Both the position numbers and the translations under genes were made by a program. A stretch of DNA of 33,096 nucleotides from a bacterium (GTDB lineage: Bacteria; Bacteroidota; Bacteroidia; CAILMK01; JACPUW01), in the NCBI GenBank assembly GCA_016124515.1, contig WGNN01000139.1:1-33096 (forward strand), in the 5' to 3' direction. Numbering within the stretch: the stretch's first letter is position 1; each line of letters begins with the position of its first letter. The notes below the pieces were generated by a model that saw nothing but the letters and a program-made list of their open reading frames with translations, was not told where the DNA came from and did not search any database. Positions 24,373 to 33,096 of the stretch are shown one piece after another.

Positions 24373-24748
24373 GGGTTTGCAGTTTATTAAGCAAGTGGTA
24401 CCACTTTACTATTTTCTTTAAGTCGCTGGCATACACTCTGTTTTCGTCGTGTTTGGGGGCTATTGCTCTGAAGTAATTTCTCAGTTCTGCGGGACTTGTG
24501 TTACCGTCAGGAATTTGCAATTCGGTATTTGCTTCCATGGCATCAAACAGCTCTTTCAAAAACAAATCGCTGTTGTCGGTGGTAAAAATGGTGATTTTAT
24601 CAAGCAGTGCAATCTGAAAGTTGGTGCTTACCGGAAGCTTCTTTTTGCTGTCTTCCAGGTTCTCTACAATAATCCTTTTCGGGGTTTCTGCAATAATTCG
24701 GTACAGGCCGGGCTTTCCCGTTATCGATACAATCTTTTCTAAATTCAT
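24365..24748 (-). CDS. DUF5606 family protein
   Basis: A 127-residue protein starting MNLEKIVSITGKPGLYRIIA, with KRIIVENLEDSKKKLPVS and ALLDKITIFTTD. This matches the DUF5606 family, a conserved Bacteroidota protein whose function is unknown. It has no signal peptide or catalytic motif. It is the first gene of a five-gene operon, with a good promoter match about 20-50 bases upstream, and overlaps the M3 peptidase gene by eight bases. Confidence 0.88.
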   Translation of the reverse strand: MNLEKIVSITGKPGLYRIIAETPKRIIVENLEDSKKKLPVSTNFQIALLDKITIFTTDNSDLFLKELFDAMEANTELQIPDGNTSPAELRNYFRAIAPKHDENRVYASDLKKIVKWYHLLNKLQTHE

Positions 24749-24764
24749 AAATCTCTAAAACGTG

Positions 24765-24796
24765 CAAATGTAAAGTGCTGAGCCATTTTTAGCAAC
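24765..24796 (-). promoter_or_regulatory. Predicted promoter of the DUF5606-M3-FAH-M23-bcp operon
   Basis: On the minus strand GTTG (24796-24793), 20 bases, then TACATTTG (24772-24765). The -7 box fits TAnnTTTG exactly and the -33 box keeps the core TTG. It would give a leader of about 10 bases before the ATG at 24748. Confidence 0.58.
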
Positions 24797-24948
24797 TGCA
24801 ATAAATTTCTGATATAATATGCTTTAGCAAAGCGCAAAGGGGTTTTACCGAACAAAATAATTCATTTACCATGAAACTCAAATCTATGCCTATTTTTCAT
24901 TAATATTTGCAGCGCAGAATGTAGGAAGCAATAGTTAAAATAATCTGT

Positions 24949-26982
24949 ATGAAGTCGGTTGTAAAAGTCTTTGTTCTATCACTTTTTCTCAGCAATGGTT
25001 TGTATGCACAATTGCGTCCTAACCTTAACAATTGGTTTATAGGCGGAGGCTTTGGTACCACCGTAGGCCATACCGATGTTAGACCCAAATACGGTTCGGA
25101 TTACATAAAACATCCAACACAGTTTCTGGGCTATATTTTTTATCCTGAGGTGAGCTACAATTTTACCCACAGCTTTGGTGTGGTGGTCAATTATAGCATC
25201 GTAAATATTAGGGGCAACGAGCGCGACAAGGATATGGGCTGGCGTGCACGCTCGTACAATACCAACCTCAACGAGCTTAAAATAATGGGACACTTGAATC
25301 TTGGTAGAGCCCTTAGTTTCAACTTGCGTAAAAACACCATTAGCCCTTACGTAAACCTTGGGGTAGGCTCAAGCACGGGCCATTTCCACGCTCCACTGAG
25401 TCAGCTTTCGGTTGACCACGTAAAGGATTATTTGAAAAATGACAACCTGGATACCACCGGATTTCAAACCTGGAACAAAAACCTGCAAGTGGGTTTCTAT
25501 ATTTACGGTGGCCGCTACTTTGACTTTGATATCAGATACAACTATACCTTCTTCAACGAAGATTATGTTGACGGTTCATGGCCACTGATTATCGGCAACC
25601 GCGAGTGGGACAAGTATTCAGCACTTTCAGTGGGTATGCGTTTTAAATTTGGGGTAAATAACCGCCGAACCTATGAACACACCTCTTGGGCACGCGAGCC
25701 TATGGAAGAAGATACCTCTCTATTCAATACTTATGTTGATATTGAAGAATATGACGACGGAAACGGAAATCCCGTGTTTAAGGTAAGAACACGACCAACC
25801 AACATCAACGAAGAAGAACTGACCAAAATAAATACCGACAACTCGTCAGACGATGATATGTACCAAGCGGTTTACAACACCCTGATGCAAAACCCTGACT
25901 TGCGCGATTCAATCATGGCAGCTCTGGCACGCGATCTTAAAAATAATGACGCATTTATTACCCGTGTGCAAGATGGGGTCTGTGTGCAGTGTCCTGAGGT
26001 GCAAAAAGTAGTGGTTCGCGAAGATGGAACACTCATGGTGGTAAATGATGAAAACAACACCAATACCACGGTAAAAGAACGAGAGGGCGGAGGCACCGGT
26101 ACCGGCAACGAAGACGGCACAGGCGGTGTAAACAACAACCGACCCGGTTCAGGTGTGGGCGGCAACAACAAGAACAACAACCCGGTTACCAAAATTGATG
26201 AATTTGAATTGCGCGATATTTATTATGATTTGGACGAAGCCTATATAAGAACCGATGCATCAAACTCGCTTGACGAATTGGCCAAACTACTGAAAAAATA
26301 CCCGAATCTAAAAATAGAGTTGGGCTCGCATACCGATTGTCGCAATTCTAAAAACTACAACCTTGCGCTTTCTCAACGCAGGGCATTGGCCGCCGTAAAC
26401 TACCTTGTGTGCCAAGGCATAGACCGCTGTAGATTGGTTGCCAAAGCCTATGGCGAGTCGCAGTTGGTAAACAATTGCGATTGCGAAGGTGCCGACAAAG
26501 GCAAAGATTGCACCGATGAGCAACACCAACAAAACCGCCGCACCACTGTGAAAATTCTTGACTACAACTACCAACCCGGTAGTGGCAATTGTCAGGAAGG
26601 AGTAGCTGTGGACGAAGCAGCGCAAAAAGATGCCGACGCCAATTCAGTTGATGTGAATACCACCAACCTGAGCGATATAAAAGTAACCAAAGACGAGATT
26701 ACCGCCGCAGGAATCAACATGAGCCCTGCTGCCGGCTATTACATTGTTATTGGCACTTCGTACAAACCAAACTATGCCAACTCACTGGCCCTGTTGGCCA
26801 AAGACAAAGAAAGCTTTGACAACGCCGGTGTGCTCTATTTGGAAGATACCCGCTACTTTGTGTTTGCCGATATGTCAACGAACTACGAAGAGGCCATGAA
26901 AAAACTCAAGGCTGTTCGTTGTTGTACCCGTTTTCCCGATGCATGGATATATGGCTACAATGTGAAAATGCCGGGCAATTAA
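24949..26982 (+). CDS. OmpA-family outer-membrane protein with N-terminal barrel-like domain and SPOR-like C-terminus
   Basis: A 677-residue exported protein with a signal peptide (cleavage likely after A20 in GLYAQ). Residues about 28-238 contain alternating aromatic strands (for example VSYNFTHSFGVVVNYS and YSALSVGMRFKFGV) like a small outer-membrane barrel. An acidic linker and a Gly/Asn/Thr-rich stretch (about 375-412) follow. The OmpA peptidoglycan-binding domain spans about 416-538, with YYDLDEAYIR, ELGSHTDCRNSKNYNLALSQRRA and QNRRTTVKIL. It also has extra cysteines (C464, C488, C494, C510, C512, C521). The last 85 residues (AAGYYIVIGTSY... to the end) look like a degenerate SPOR domain. 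It should anchor the outer membrane to peptidoglycan. It is a single-gene unit with its own terminator. Confidence 0.88.
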   Translation: MKSVVKVFVLSLFLSNGLYAQLRPNLNNWFIGGGFGTTVGHTDVRPKYGSDYIKHPTQFLGYIFYPEVSYNFTHSFGVVVNYSIVNIRGNERDKDMGWRARSYNTNLNELKIMGHLNLGRALSFNLRKNTISPYVNLGVGSSTGHFHAPLSQLSVDHVKDYLKNDNLDTTGFQTWNKNLQVGFYIYGGRYFDFDIRYNYTFFNEDYVDGSWPLIIGNREWDKYSALSVGMRFKFGVNNRRTYEHTSWAREPMEEDTSLFNTYVDIEEYDDGNGNPVFKVRTRPTNINEEELTKINTDNSSDDDMYQAVYNTLMQNPDLRDSIMAALARDLKNNDAFITRVQDGVCVQCPEVQKVVVREDGTLMVVNDENNTNTTVKEREGGGTGTGNEDGTGGVNNNRPGSGVGGNNKNNNPVTKIDEFELRDIYYDLDEAYIRTDASNSLDELAKLLKKYPNLKIELGSHTDCRNSKNYNLALSQRRALAAVNYLVCQGIDRCRLVAKAYGESQLVNNCDCEGADKGKDCTDEQHQQNRRTTVKILDYNYQPGSGNCQEGVAVDEAAQKDADANSVDVNTTNLSDIKVTKDEITAAGINMSPAAGYYIVIGTSYKPNYANSLALLAKDKESFDNAGVLYLEDTRYFVFADMSTNYEEAMKKLKAVRCCTRFPDAWIYGYNVKMPGN

Positions 26983-27018
26983 TTCCCGGTTCATAAAACC
27001 ATATTGATAATAAAATCT

Positions 27019-27050
27019 GAATCCCGCTCAACAGGCGGGATTCTTTTTTT
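27019..27050 (+). terminator. Intrinsic terminator of the OmpA-family gene
   Basis: GAATCCCGC / GCGGGATTC (27019-27027 and 27035-27043) form a perfect 9-bp stem with a 7-nt loop, followed by seven Ts (27044-27050). It lies 37 bases after the OmpA-gene stop. Confidence 0.93.
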
Positions 27051-27145
27051 CCAAGTAGTGCCTTTCATTTTTTCTCGGAAATACAATTTGCAAACAAGGC
27101 CATGCAAGTAGCTGCAAACAACACTGCTCTCCAATTGTATTTGGC

Positions 27146-27153
27146 TATTTTTG
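27146..27153 (+). promoter_or_regulatory. Possible -7 element for icmF
   Basis: TATTTTTG matches TAnnTTTG and lies 22 bases before the icmF ATG. I see no good TTTG at the expected -33 distance. Confidence 0.4.
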
Positions 27154-27175
27154 CACTCCCAAAAATTGCGAATAC

Positions 27176-30100
27176 ATGGTTACAGTAGAGAAGTATATTC
27201 CAAAAAACAAGGTAAGAATCGTTACAGCAGCCTCGCTGTTTGATGGACATGATGCCGCTATAAATGTGATGCGTCGTATCATACAGTCAACTGGGGTAGA
27301 AGTAATACATCTTGGCCACGACCGTAGTGTGGAAGAAGTGGTAAACTGTGCTATTCAAGAAGATGCACAGGCCATTGCCATGACTTCATACCAAGGCGGG
27401 CACATGGAATACTTCAAATACATGTATGACCTCTTGCGCGAAAAAGGCGCACCGCACATCAAAATATTTGGTGGCGGGGGCGGGGTTATTTTGCCCGAAG
27501 AAATTAAGGAACTCATGGACTACGGCATTGCAAGGATTTACTCGCCCGACGATGGCCGCGAGCTGGGCCTGCAAGGCATGATCAACAATATGGTGCAGCA
27601 ATGCGATTTTCCGACTGGTGCCAACCTCAATGGCGAAGCAAAACATTTGGTTGAAAAAAATCCACTGGCCATTGGCCGTCTCATTTCTGCCGCCGAAAAC
27701 TTTCTCACAGAAAGCGAAACCATCCTGCACAACATCAATGAAAAGGTGAAGGAAGTTAAAATTCCGGTTCTCGGAATTACCGGTACCGGTGGTGCGGGCA
27801 AGTCATCGTTGGTAGATGAGCTGGTGCGCAGGTTTTTGCTCGACTTTCCTGAAAAGCATATCGCCATCATATCGGTTGACCCATCAAAACGCAAAACCGG
27901 TGGTGCCTTGTTGGGCGACCGCATCAGGATGAATGCCATCAAATCGCCGAGGGTTTATATGCGTTCATTGGCAACAAGGCAAGCCAACCTGGCGCTTTCT
28001 GCACATGTAAAACAAGCACTCAACATACTCAAAGCCGCTCATTTCGATTTGATTATACTCGAAACTTCGGGTATTGGTCAGTCTGACACCGAAATAGTGG
28101 ACCACTCAGACGCGAGTCTCTATGTGATGACACCCGAATACGGTGCTGCCACACAGCTCGAGAAAATTGATATGCTTGATTTTGCTGATGTAATAGCCAT
28201 CAATAAATTCGACAAAAGGGGAGCGCTTGACGCCCTGCGCGATGTAAAGAAACAATACAAACGCAACCACCACCTTTTTGATATGGACGATGAAGATGTG
28301 CCTGTATTTGGTACTATCGCCTCGCAATTCAACGACCCCGGCACCAACAACCTGTACCGCAAGCTTATGGAAGTGGTTTCGAAAAAATCAGGTGCCGAGC
28401 TCAAATCCAATTTCCACTCCGAGAAAGAAATGTCGGAGAAAATCTTCATTATTCCCCCCAAAAGGGTAAGGTACTTGTCAGAAATTGCCGAAAACAACCG
28501 CGGATATGACAGTTGGGTAAAAACGCAAGTTGCCATAGCTGATAAGCTCTACAGCTTGCACAACTCAATGAAAGCCCTGGATGGCAGTGCCGTTGAAGAT
28601 AAAGACCGATTGATAAAATCGTTGCAGGAAGTGTATGAAAATGAGCTGCTTAATTTTGATCCGCACAACCGAAAACTGATTGAAGAATGGGAAGAAAAGC
28701 GCAGCAAATACAAGGCTGAAGAATACGTATTTAAGGTACGCGACAAGGAATTAAAAATAAAAACCCATACCGAAACGCTTGCGCACACCATGGTGCCAAA
28801 GGTTACCACTCCGGCCTACCTTAGTTGGGGTGATATACTCAAATGGTCGTTGCAAGAAAATGTGCCCGGTGAGTTTCCTTACACCGCCGGTTTGTTTCCA
28901 TTTAAGCGCGAAGGCGAAGACCCAACAAGGATGTTTGCCGGCGAAGGCGGACCGGAACGTACCAATAAAAGATTCCACTATGTGAGTTTGGATATGCCCG
29001 CAAAAAGGCTTTCAACGGCTTTTGATTCGGTAACACTCTATGGTGCCGATCCTGATTACCGTCCCGATATCTACGGCAAAATCGGCAACTCAGGCGTGAG
29101 TGTTTGTTGCCTTGACGACGCTAAGAAACTTTATTCGGGCTTCGATTTGGCCAATCCCAAAACTTCAGTTTCAATGACCATAAATGGTCCTGCACCTATG
29201 CTGTTGGGCTTTTTTCTAAATGCCGCGGTTGACCAACAATGCGAAGTGTGTATGAAAGAACAGGGGCTGGAGCAGAAAGTGCGCGCGCAAATTGAAGAAA
29301 TGTATGCCGCCAAGGGGCAAAAACCACCAACTTACAATGGCAACCTGCCCGCGGGAAATGATGGTTTGGGCCTCATGTTGTTGGGCACCACCGGCGACAA
29401 AGTGTTGCCCCACGATGTGTACCAAAAAATTAAAAAAGACACCCTTTCAAAAGTGCGCGGTACGGTGCAAGCCGATATTCTGAAAGAGGATCAGGCACAA
29501 AATACCTGCATATTCAGCACCGAGTTTGCCTTGCGATTGATGGGCGATGTGCAAGAATATTTCATTGAAAACAATGTCCGCAACTTTTATTCAGTTTCCA
29601 TTTCAGGATACCACATTGCCGAGGCGGGCGCCAATCCTATTACCCAACTCGCATTTACCCTGGCCAACGGCTTTACCTACGTAGAATACTACCTGAGTCG
29701 TGGTATGGACATCAATGCTTTTGGTCCTAACTTGTCGTTCTTTTTCAGCAATGGCATAGATGCGGAATATGCGGTAATTGGCCGCGTGGCAAGGCGAATT
29801 TGGGCTAAAGCACTCAAATTGAAATACGGTGCCAATGAGCGCGCCCAAATGCTCAAATACCACATACAAACATCAGGCAGGTCGCTGCACGCTCAGGAAA
29901 TTGATTTCAACGATATAAGAACCACGCTACAGGCGCTATATGCCATCTACGACAACTGCAACTCGTTGCATACCAATGCCTATGACGAAGCCATCACCAC
30001 GCCTACCGAAGAGTCGGTGCGCAGGGCAATGGCTATTCAGTTGATTATAAATAGAGAGCTTGGACTGGCTAAAAACGAAAATCCGCTCCAAGGTTCATTT

Positions 30101-30556
30101 ATTATAGAAGAGCTGACCAATTTGGTTGAAGAAGCGGTATTGAGTGAATTTGACAGAATTACTGAACGTGGCGGTGTGTTGGGCGCTATGGAAACCATGT
30201 ACCAACGCAGCAAAATACAGGAAGAAAGTCTGTATTATGAAACCCTGAAACACAGCGGAGAACTGCCTATTATTGGCGTAAATACCTTCCTCAGCTCAAA
30301 AGGTTCGCCCACCGTCACACCCGGCGAAGTAATACGCGCCACTACGGAGGAAAAAGAACTTCAAATAGCCACTTTGCGCAACCAACAGCAGTTTTATGAA
30401 GCTGAAATTGCCAATGCGTTACAAAATGTGCAGCAAGTGGCCCTGCAAGGTCAAAATATTTTTGAAGCTCTAATGGAAGCGACCAAATTCTGCACCTTGG
30501 GACAAATAACTTCAGCCTTGTTTGAGGTGGGTGGGCAGTACCGCAGGAATATGTAA
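27176..30556 (+). CDS. icmF: Fused isobutyryl-CoA mutase IcmF (B12 domain - G-protein chaperone - mutase)
   Basis: A 1126-residue fusion. Residues about 10-150 bind cobalamin (DGHDAAINV, lower ligand H25). Residues about 195-410 are the MeaI-type GTPase chaperone with P-loop GTGGAGKSS (203-211), ETSGIGQSD and NKFD (343-346). Residues about 540-1126 are the mutase barrel, with [20 protein letters not shown] and [12 protein letters not shown] (H813). IcmF interconverts isobutyryl- and n-butyryl-CoA, and some members act on isovaleryl/pivalyl-CoA; the built-in GTPase loads and protects the cofactor. F574 and Q775 (QAQNTCIF) occupy positions where methylmalonyl-CoA mutase has Tyr and Arg, which favours IcmF over methylmalonyl-CoA mutase. 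It stands alone between the OmpA terminator and an integrase remnant. Confidence 0.94.
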   Translation: MVTVEKYIPKNKVRIVTAASLFDGHDAAINVMRRIIQSTGVEVIHLGHDRSVEEVVNCAIQEDAQAIAMTSYQGGHMEYFKYMYDLLREKGAPHIKIFGGGGGVILPEEIKELMDYGIARIYSPDDGRELGLQGMINNMVQQCDFPTGANLNGEAKHLVEKNPLAIGRLISAAENFLTESETILHNINEKVKEVKIPVLGITGTGGAGKSSLVDELVRRFLLDFPEKHIAIISVDPSKRKTGGALLGDRIRMNAIKSPRVYMRSLATRQANLALSAHVKQALNILKAAHFDLIILETSGIGQSDTEIVDHSDASLYVMTPEYGAATQLEKIDMLDFADVIAINKFDKRGALDALRDVKKQYKRNHHLFDMDDEDVPVFGTIASQFNDPGTNNLYRKLMEVVSKKSGAELKSNFHSEKEMSEKIFIIPPKRVRYLSEIAENNRGYDSWVKTQVAIADKLYSLHNSMKALDGSAVEDKDRLIKSLQEVYENELLNFDPHNRKLIEEWEEKRSKYKAEEYVFKVRDKELKIKTHTETLAHTMVPKVTTPAYLSWGDILKWSLQENVPGEFPYTAGLFPFKREGEDPTRMFAGEGGPERTNKRFHYVSLDMPAKRLSTAFDSVTLYGADPDYRPDIYGKIGNSGVSVCCLDDAKKLYSGFDLANPKTSVSMTINGPAPMLLGFFLNAAVDQQCEVCMKEQGLEQKVRAQIEEMYAAKGQKPPTYNGNLPAGNDGLGLMLLGTTGDKVLPHDVYQKIKKDTLSKVRGTVQADILKEDQAQNTCIFSTEFALRLMGDVQEYFIENNVRNFYSVSISGYHIAEAGANPITQLAFTLANGFTYVEYYLSRGMDINAFGPNLSFFFSNGIDAEYAVIGRVARRIWAKALKLKYGANERAQMLKYHIQTSGRSLHAQEIDFNDIRTTLQALYAIYDNCNSLHTNAYDEAITTPTEESVRRAMAIQLIINRELGLAKNENPLQGSFIIEELTNLVEEAVLSEFDRITERGGVLGAMETMYQRSKIQEESLYYETLKHSGELPIIGVNTFLSSKGSPTVTPGEVIRATTEEKELQIATLRNQQQFYEAEIANALQNVQQVALQGQNIFEALMEATKFCTLGQITSALFEVGGQYRRNM

Positions 30557-30602
30557 CGGTGGATTGCACTTAACGCTGTATTCTAAGGTATCTATATAGT
30601 GC

Positions 30603-30866
30603 TTGTTAAGTATTGAAGCCTTGGAGTTTAATGCGGTAAATTACCAAGTTCAACGCGAGTGTAACGAAATTATTGGTCTTTTCTTGCTTACAAGTTATGT
30701 AGCAAGGCACAGCTATGCATCAATTGCTGATGATATGGAAGTGCCGATTACGGTAATATCTCAGATGTTGGGGCATCAAAAAATCAGTACGACACAATCC
30801 TACCTAACCGATCTTCGGAAAAACCGGTTAGATGAATACCAGGATAAAGTGGTTAAAGGGCTTTAG
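30603..30866 (+). pseudogene. Tyrosine recombinase (phage-integrase family) C-terminal fragment
   Basis: An 87-codon frame, opened only by a TTG, carries the C-terminal catalytic boxes of a tyrosine recombinase: YVARHSYASIADD (RHxxAS box), MLGHQKISTTQSYL (LGH box and the nucleophilic tyrosine) and a short tail. The N-terminal arm/core-binding domains and the first catalytic arginine are missing, and the 30 residues before the RH box do not resemble the family. It is therefore a broken remnant of an integrase. It lies 46 bases after icmF, where base composition shifts to AT-rich, and marks a probable old insertion boundary. Confidence 0.8.
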
Positions 30867-31051
30867 GCTAAAGGACACAGATTAAGTCTTTTTTAGTTTT
30901 GCTATTTAGGTACATGGATTTCATTTGATGCATGTTCTTTTCAATGTCTCCAAGTTTTTGAACGTTTCATCTTAAAAATTTAACGCCAAGAGACGCTTGT
31001 TTACGCCCATCTTTCCTTAAACTTGTCAGGTAATTTTTTAAGTTTTATGCC
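30867..31051. other. AT-rich non-coding gap between the integrase remnant and the surface-protein gene
   Basis: 185 bases with no supported gene. I see no clear promoter consensus, terminator or tRNA here. Confidence 0.6.
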
Positions 31052-33096
31052 ATGAAGAAGGTGGTTTTTGGTTTGGTAGTTCTCTTTTTATTCTGGAAAA
31101 TTGATGTATATAGCAACCATACAATTGGAAATGAAATCACATACAAGTTTATTAATGATGATACTATCCAAGTAACACTTTATTTTTATTCGGAATGTGG
31201 TCTAAGTACAAATATTCCTCGTTTACAAGCTACTGCTAAATCGCAATTTCAAAAGTATAATGGAAAGATAAAATCCGTTAATTATGTTACTCCAGTATGT
31301 AAAAGACAATGTAATCCATGTACTAATTCGAAGTGTTCTTATGGATATGGCTTTGAGTTATCTGAAATAACTTACATAGTTTCCTTAATCCAATATAAAT
31401 CGAAGAATCATTGTGAAGTTCAGTTTAACACCATGGGTACCCAAAGAATTACAGCGATAACAACTGGTGGAAGCGATTCATATGCATCTGTGGAAGCAAA
31501 TGTTAATATTTGCGATAAACCGCATTACAATTTTGATGGCTGGAAATCCGCTCCTCAGTTTTTCTATTGTCAGTTCAATGATATGGCGTATGATTTATCT
31601 GCGGTGAATACAAGTGATAGCTTGGAATATAACTACCATATTACCAGACCGATAAAGGACTATTCTGTCGGAAAACACTACTACCTTTTCTTCAATGGAA
31701 AATACACTTATTATTCCCCACTAAAATACGAAGGCTTTCCGGATAATAACAAAGCACTTCCCGCAGGTTTTCATCTAGATTCGGTTACGGGAATGCTCAA
31801 ATTTCGTCCCACGGCCAATGATGTAACCGTGATGGCCGTCAAACTAGTGGCCCGTAAAAACGGTAAAGTGGTTTTTGATGTCATGCGTGATATGGTGATG
31901 TTTGTTATCAAATGCCCGAAAAATGATCCACCCGTCATATCAGGAACAGCTTGCAGGGCACCAACTGAGCGAAACCTCACCAAAATTGCCTGCGCTGGTC
32001 AGCCAGTTTGCATCAGCCTGTGCGCTCATGACGACAATACTGATGACACGATTTCCATTAGTTACAAAGGCAATTTGCCGGGTGCCAAATTCAGTGCATC
32101 AAACAGTAAAACTAATAAAGATACCGCTACTCTTTGCTGGACCCCTGACAGCACAAATGTTCGTGAACAGCCGTATTTTATTACTTTCAGCGTTACCGAC
32201 AACGTTTGTCCCGTTCCAATGACCACCGACGAAGTCTATCGTATTTATGTAAAACCCTATGACACCTCCATCAGCTTGTCTATTATAGATAGTAGCAAAA
32301 ACCTTTGCGGAGACTACAGTTTCACACTTCGCGATACCGGAAATACCTACCTGAATGAAGTAACTTGGTACCTGAACGACACCATGAAACTCGGAGAAAC
32401 GGAGCATATAAATTATAAATTCACAGCCAACGGAAACTATAAAATTACGGCTGTATATGATGGTTGTAAAACCTATAGAATTGACAAAAACATCAACATC
32501 AACTTCCTGAAACCAATCACATATACAGCTTATTCAGATACGCATCTCTGTGCAAACGAAGAGCTTAAGCTGGATTTGAACCCGAGTGGCGGCTATGGCA
32601 ATCTTTCGGTTAACTGGGATTTGCAATACGGTTTGAAAAACCTGAGCAAGCGAACAGATTCAACTGCGGTTCATTTGGCTTTCAAAAATACAGGCGGTTT
32701 GGGTTATTATAAAATTGCCTTCACAATACAAGACACTGCCAATTGCCTGATTTCCGAAAAATTGCAAGCGGCGGTTTATTCGTATAAAGAAAATGATGTG
32801 GAGCAGGGAACCACTTTTTGTTCGGACAAAAAGGAAAGCTATCCGCTTAAAAAATCGTCAACAACAGGCAAGTGGACAGGAAATGGCGTAGTCAATGATA
32901 CTTTTTATAACTACCTCAGCACCGATACACTCAATGTGCTTGCCTACAGCTCTTTGGAAAACGATTTCTGCATAATTGACACCGCCACCATCAAATCATT
33001 TGGTGCAGCAAAAATCAATGCCGGAGCAGATTTTGGTTTGTGTGCCGACGCCGGCGACACCTTATTGATAGGAATTCCCGCAGGGGGTATTTGGAC
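31052..33096 (+). CDS. Large exported surface protein, gliding/T9SS-type, with cadherin-like and PKD-like modules (N-terminal part only)
   Basis: An open frame of 681 codons runs from the ATG at 31052 to the window end without a stop. The signal peptide is about residues 1-21 (MKKVVFGLVVLFLFWKIDVYS). The first domain has the pattern TIQVTLYFYSECG, followed by a cysteine cluster CKRQCNPCTNSKC and a second half reading TYIVSLIQYKS, seen at the start of large Bacteroidota surface proteins. Residues about 235-290 and 290-402 look like cadherin-type repeats (LPAGFHLDSVTGMLKFRPT; GQPVCISLCAHDDN...LPGAKF...CWTPDS). PKD/Ig-like modules follow to the edge. Such proteins usually end in a T9SS sorting or gliding-associated C-terminal domain, which is not visible here. 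The 5' part is distinctly AT-rich compared with icmF. Confidence 0.85.
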   Translation, partial: MKKVVFGLVVLFLFWKIDVYSNHTIGNEITYKFINDDTIQVTLYFYSECGLSTNIPRLQATAKSQFQKYNGKIKSVNYVTPVCKRQCNPCTNSKCSYGYGFELSEITYIVSLIQYKSKNHCEVQFNTMGTQRITAITTGGSDSYASVEANVNICDKPHYNFDGWKSAPQFFYCQFNDMAYDLSAVNTSDSLEYNYHITRPIKDYSVGKHYYLFFNGKYTYYSPLKYEGFPDNNKALPAGFHLDSVTGMLKFRPTANDVTVMAVKLVARKNGKVVFDVMRDMVMFVIKCPKNDPPVISGTACRAPTERNLTKIACAGQPVCISLCAHDDNTDDTISISYKGNLPGAKFSASNSKTNKDTATLCWTPDSTNVREQPYFITFSVTDNVCPVPMTTDEVYRIYVKPYDTSISLSIIDSSKNLCGDYSFTLRDTGNTYLNEVTWYLNDTMKLGETEHINYKFTANGNYKITAVYDGCKTYRIDKNININFLKPITYTAYSDTHLCANEELKLDLNPSGGYGNLSVNWDLQYGLKNLSKRTDSTAVHLAFKNTGGLGYYKIAFTIQDTANCLISEKLQAAVYSYKENDVEQGTTFCSDKKESYPLKKSSTTGKWTGNGVVNDTFYNYLSTDTLNVLAYSSLENDFCIIDTATIKSFGAAKINAGADFGLCADAGDTLLIGIPAGGIW

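Noticed and set aside
1-33096. CRISPR arrays, rRNA or tRNA genes
   Set aside because: I found no regularly spaced repeats, rRNA segments or convincing tRNA cloverleaf by reading; a tRNA or covariance-model scan would settle it.

Overview
The window looks like a chromosomal segment of a Bacteroidota bacterium. The evidence is the presence of lineage-typical small genes (DUF4295 next to rpmG/rpmB, DUF5606), an OmpA-type outer-membrane protein, a fused isobutyryl-CoA mutase, a gliding/T9SS-style surface protein, almost no Shine-Dalgarno sequences, and several promoters matching the Bacteroidota pattern TTTG-N19/20-TAnnTTTG. I cannot place it below phylum.

Layout. Positions 1-2416 (minus strand) carry housekeeping genes: a partial rimO, ftsY, and a ribosomal cluster rpmB-rpmG-DUF4295 that ends in an intrinsic terminator just before ftsY. 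Positions 2470-4001 (minus) hold a membrane fatty-acid-hydroxylase/sterol-desaturase family protein and a TrmH-like RNA methyltransferase. Positions 4093-14533 (minus) form one tight eight-gene operon. In transcription order it encodes a MotA/TolQ/ZorA-like channel subunit, a MotB-like transmembrane segment fused to a coiled coil and a VWA domain, an FHA-TM-coiled coil-trypsin protease, a small exported protein, a PP2C phosphatase with a TM anchor, a double zinc-ribbon FHA protein, a soluble Ser/Thr kinase with an FHA domain, and a Ser/Thr kinase with a TM segment followed by TPR, ankyrin-like and lectin-like domains. This is the most interesting part of the window: it looks like a membrane-spanning phospho-threonine signalling machine built around a probable ion-driven stator. 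I know no named system with exactly this composition.

Positions 14540-15134 are non-coding and contain a strong terminator. Positions 15135-16525 (minus) hold an enoyl-CoA hydratase/isomerase and an exported hypothetical. Positions 16642-19817 (plus) hold a PdeM-like metallophosphoesterase, a small membrane protein, and a methionine/glutamine aminotransferase overlapping an omega-amidase. Positions 19818-24748 (minus) are a second tight operon: DUF5606, M3 oligopeptidase, FAH-family hydrolase, M23 peptidase and peroxiredoxin, mostly joined by overlapping stop/start codons.

Positions 24949-26982 (plus) encode an OmpA-family protein with its own terminator, and 27176-30556 (plus) encode IcmF. 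From about 30560 the sequence becomes visibly AT-richer. It contains a tyrosine-recombinase fragment and then the start of a large exported surface protein that runs off the window end, which suggests the edge of an acquired segment.
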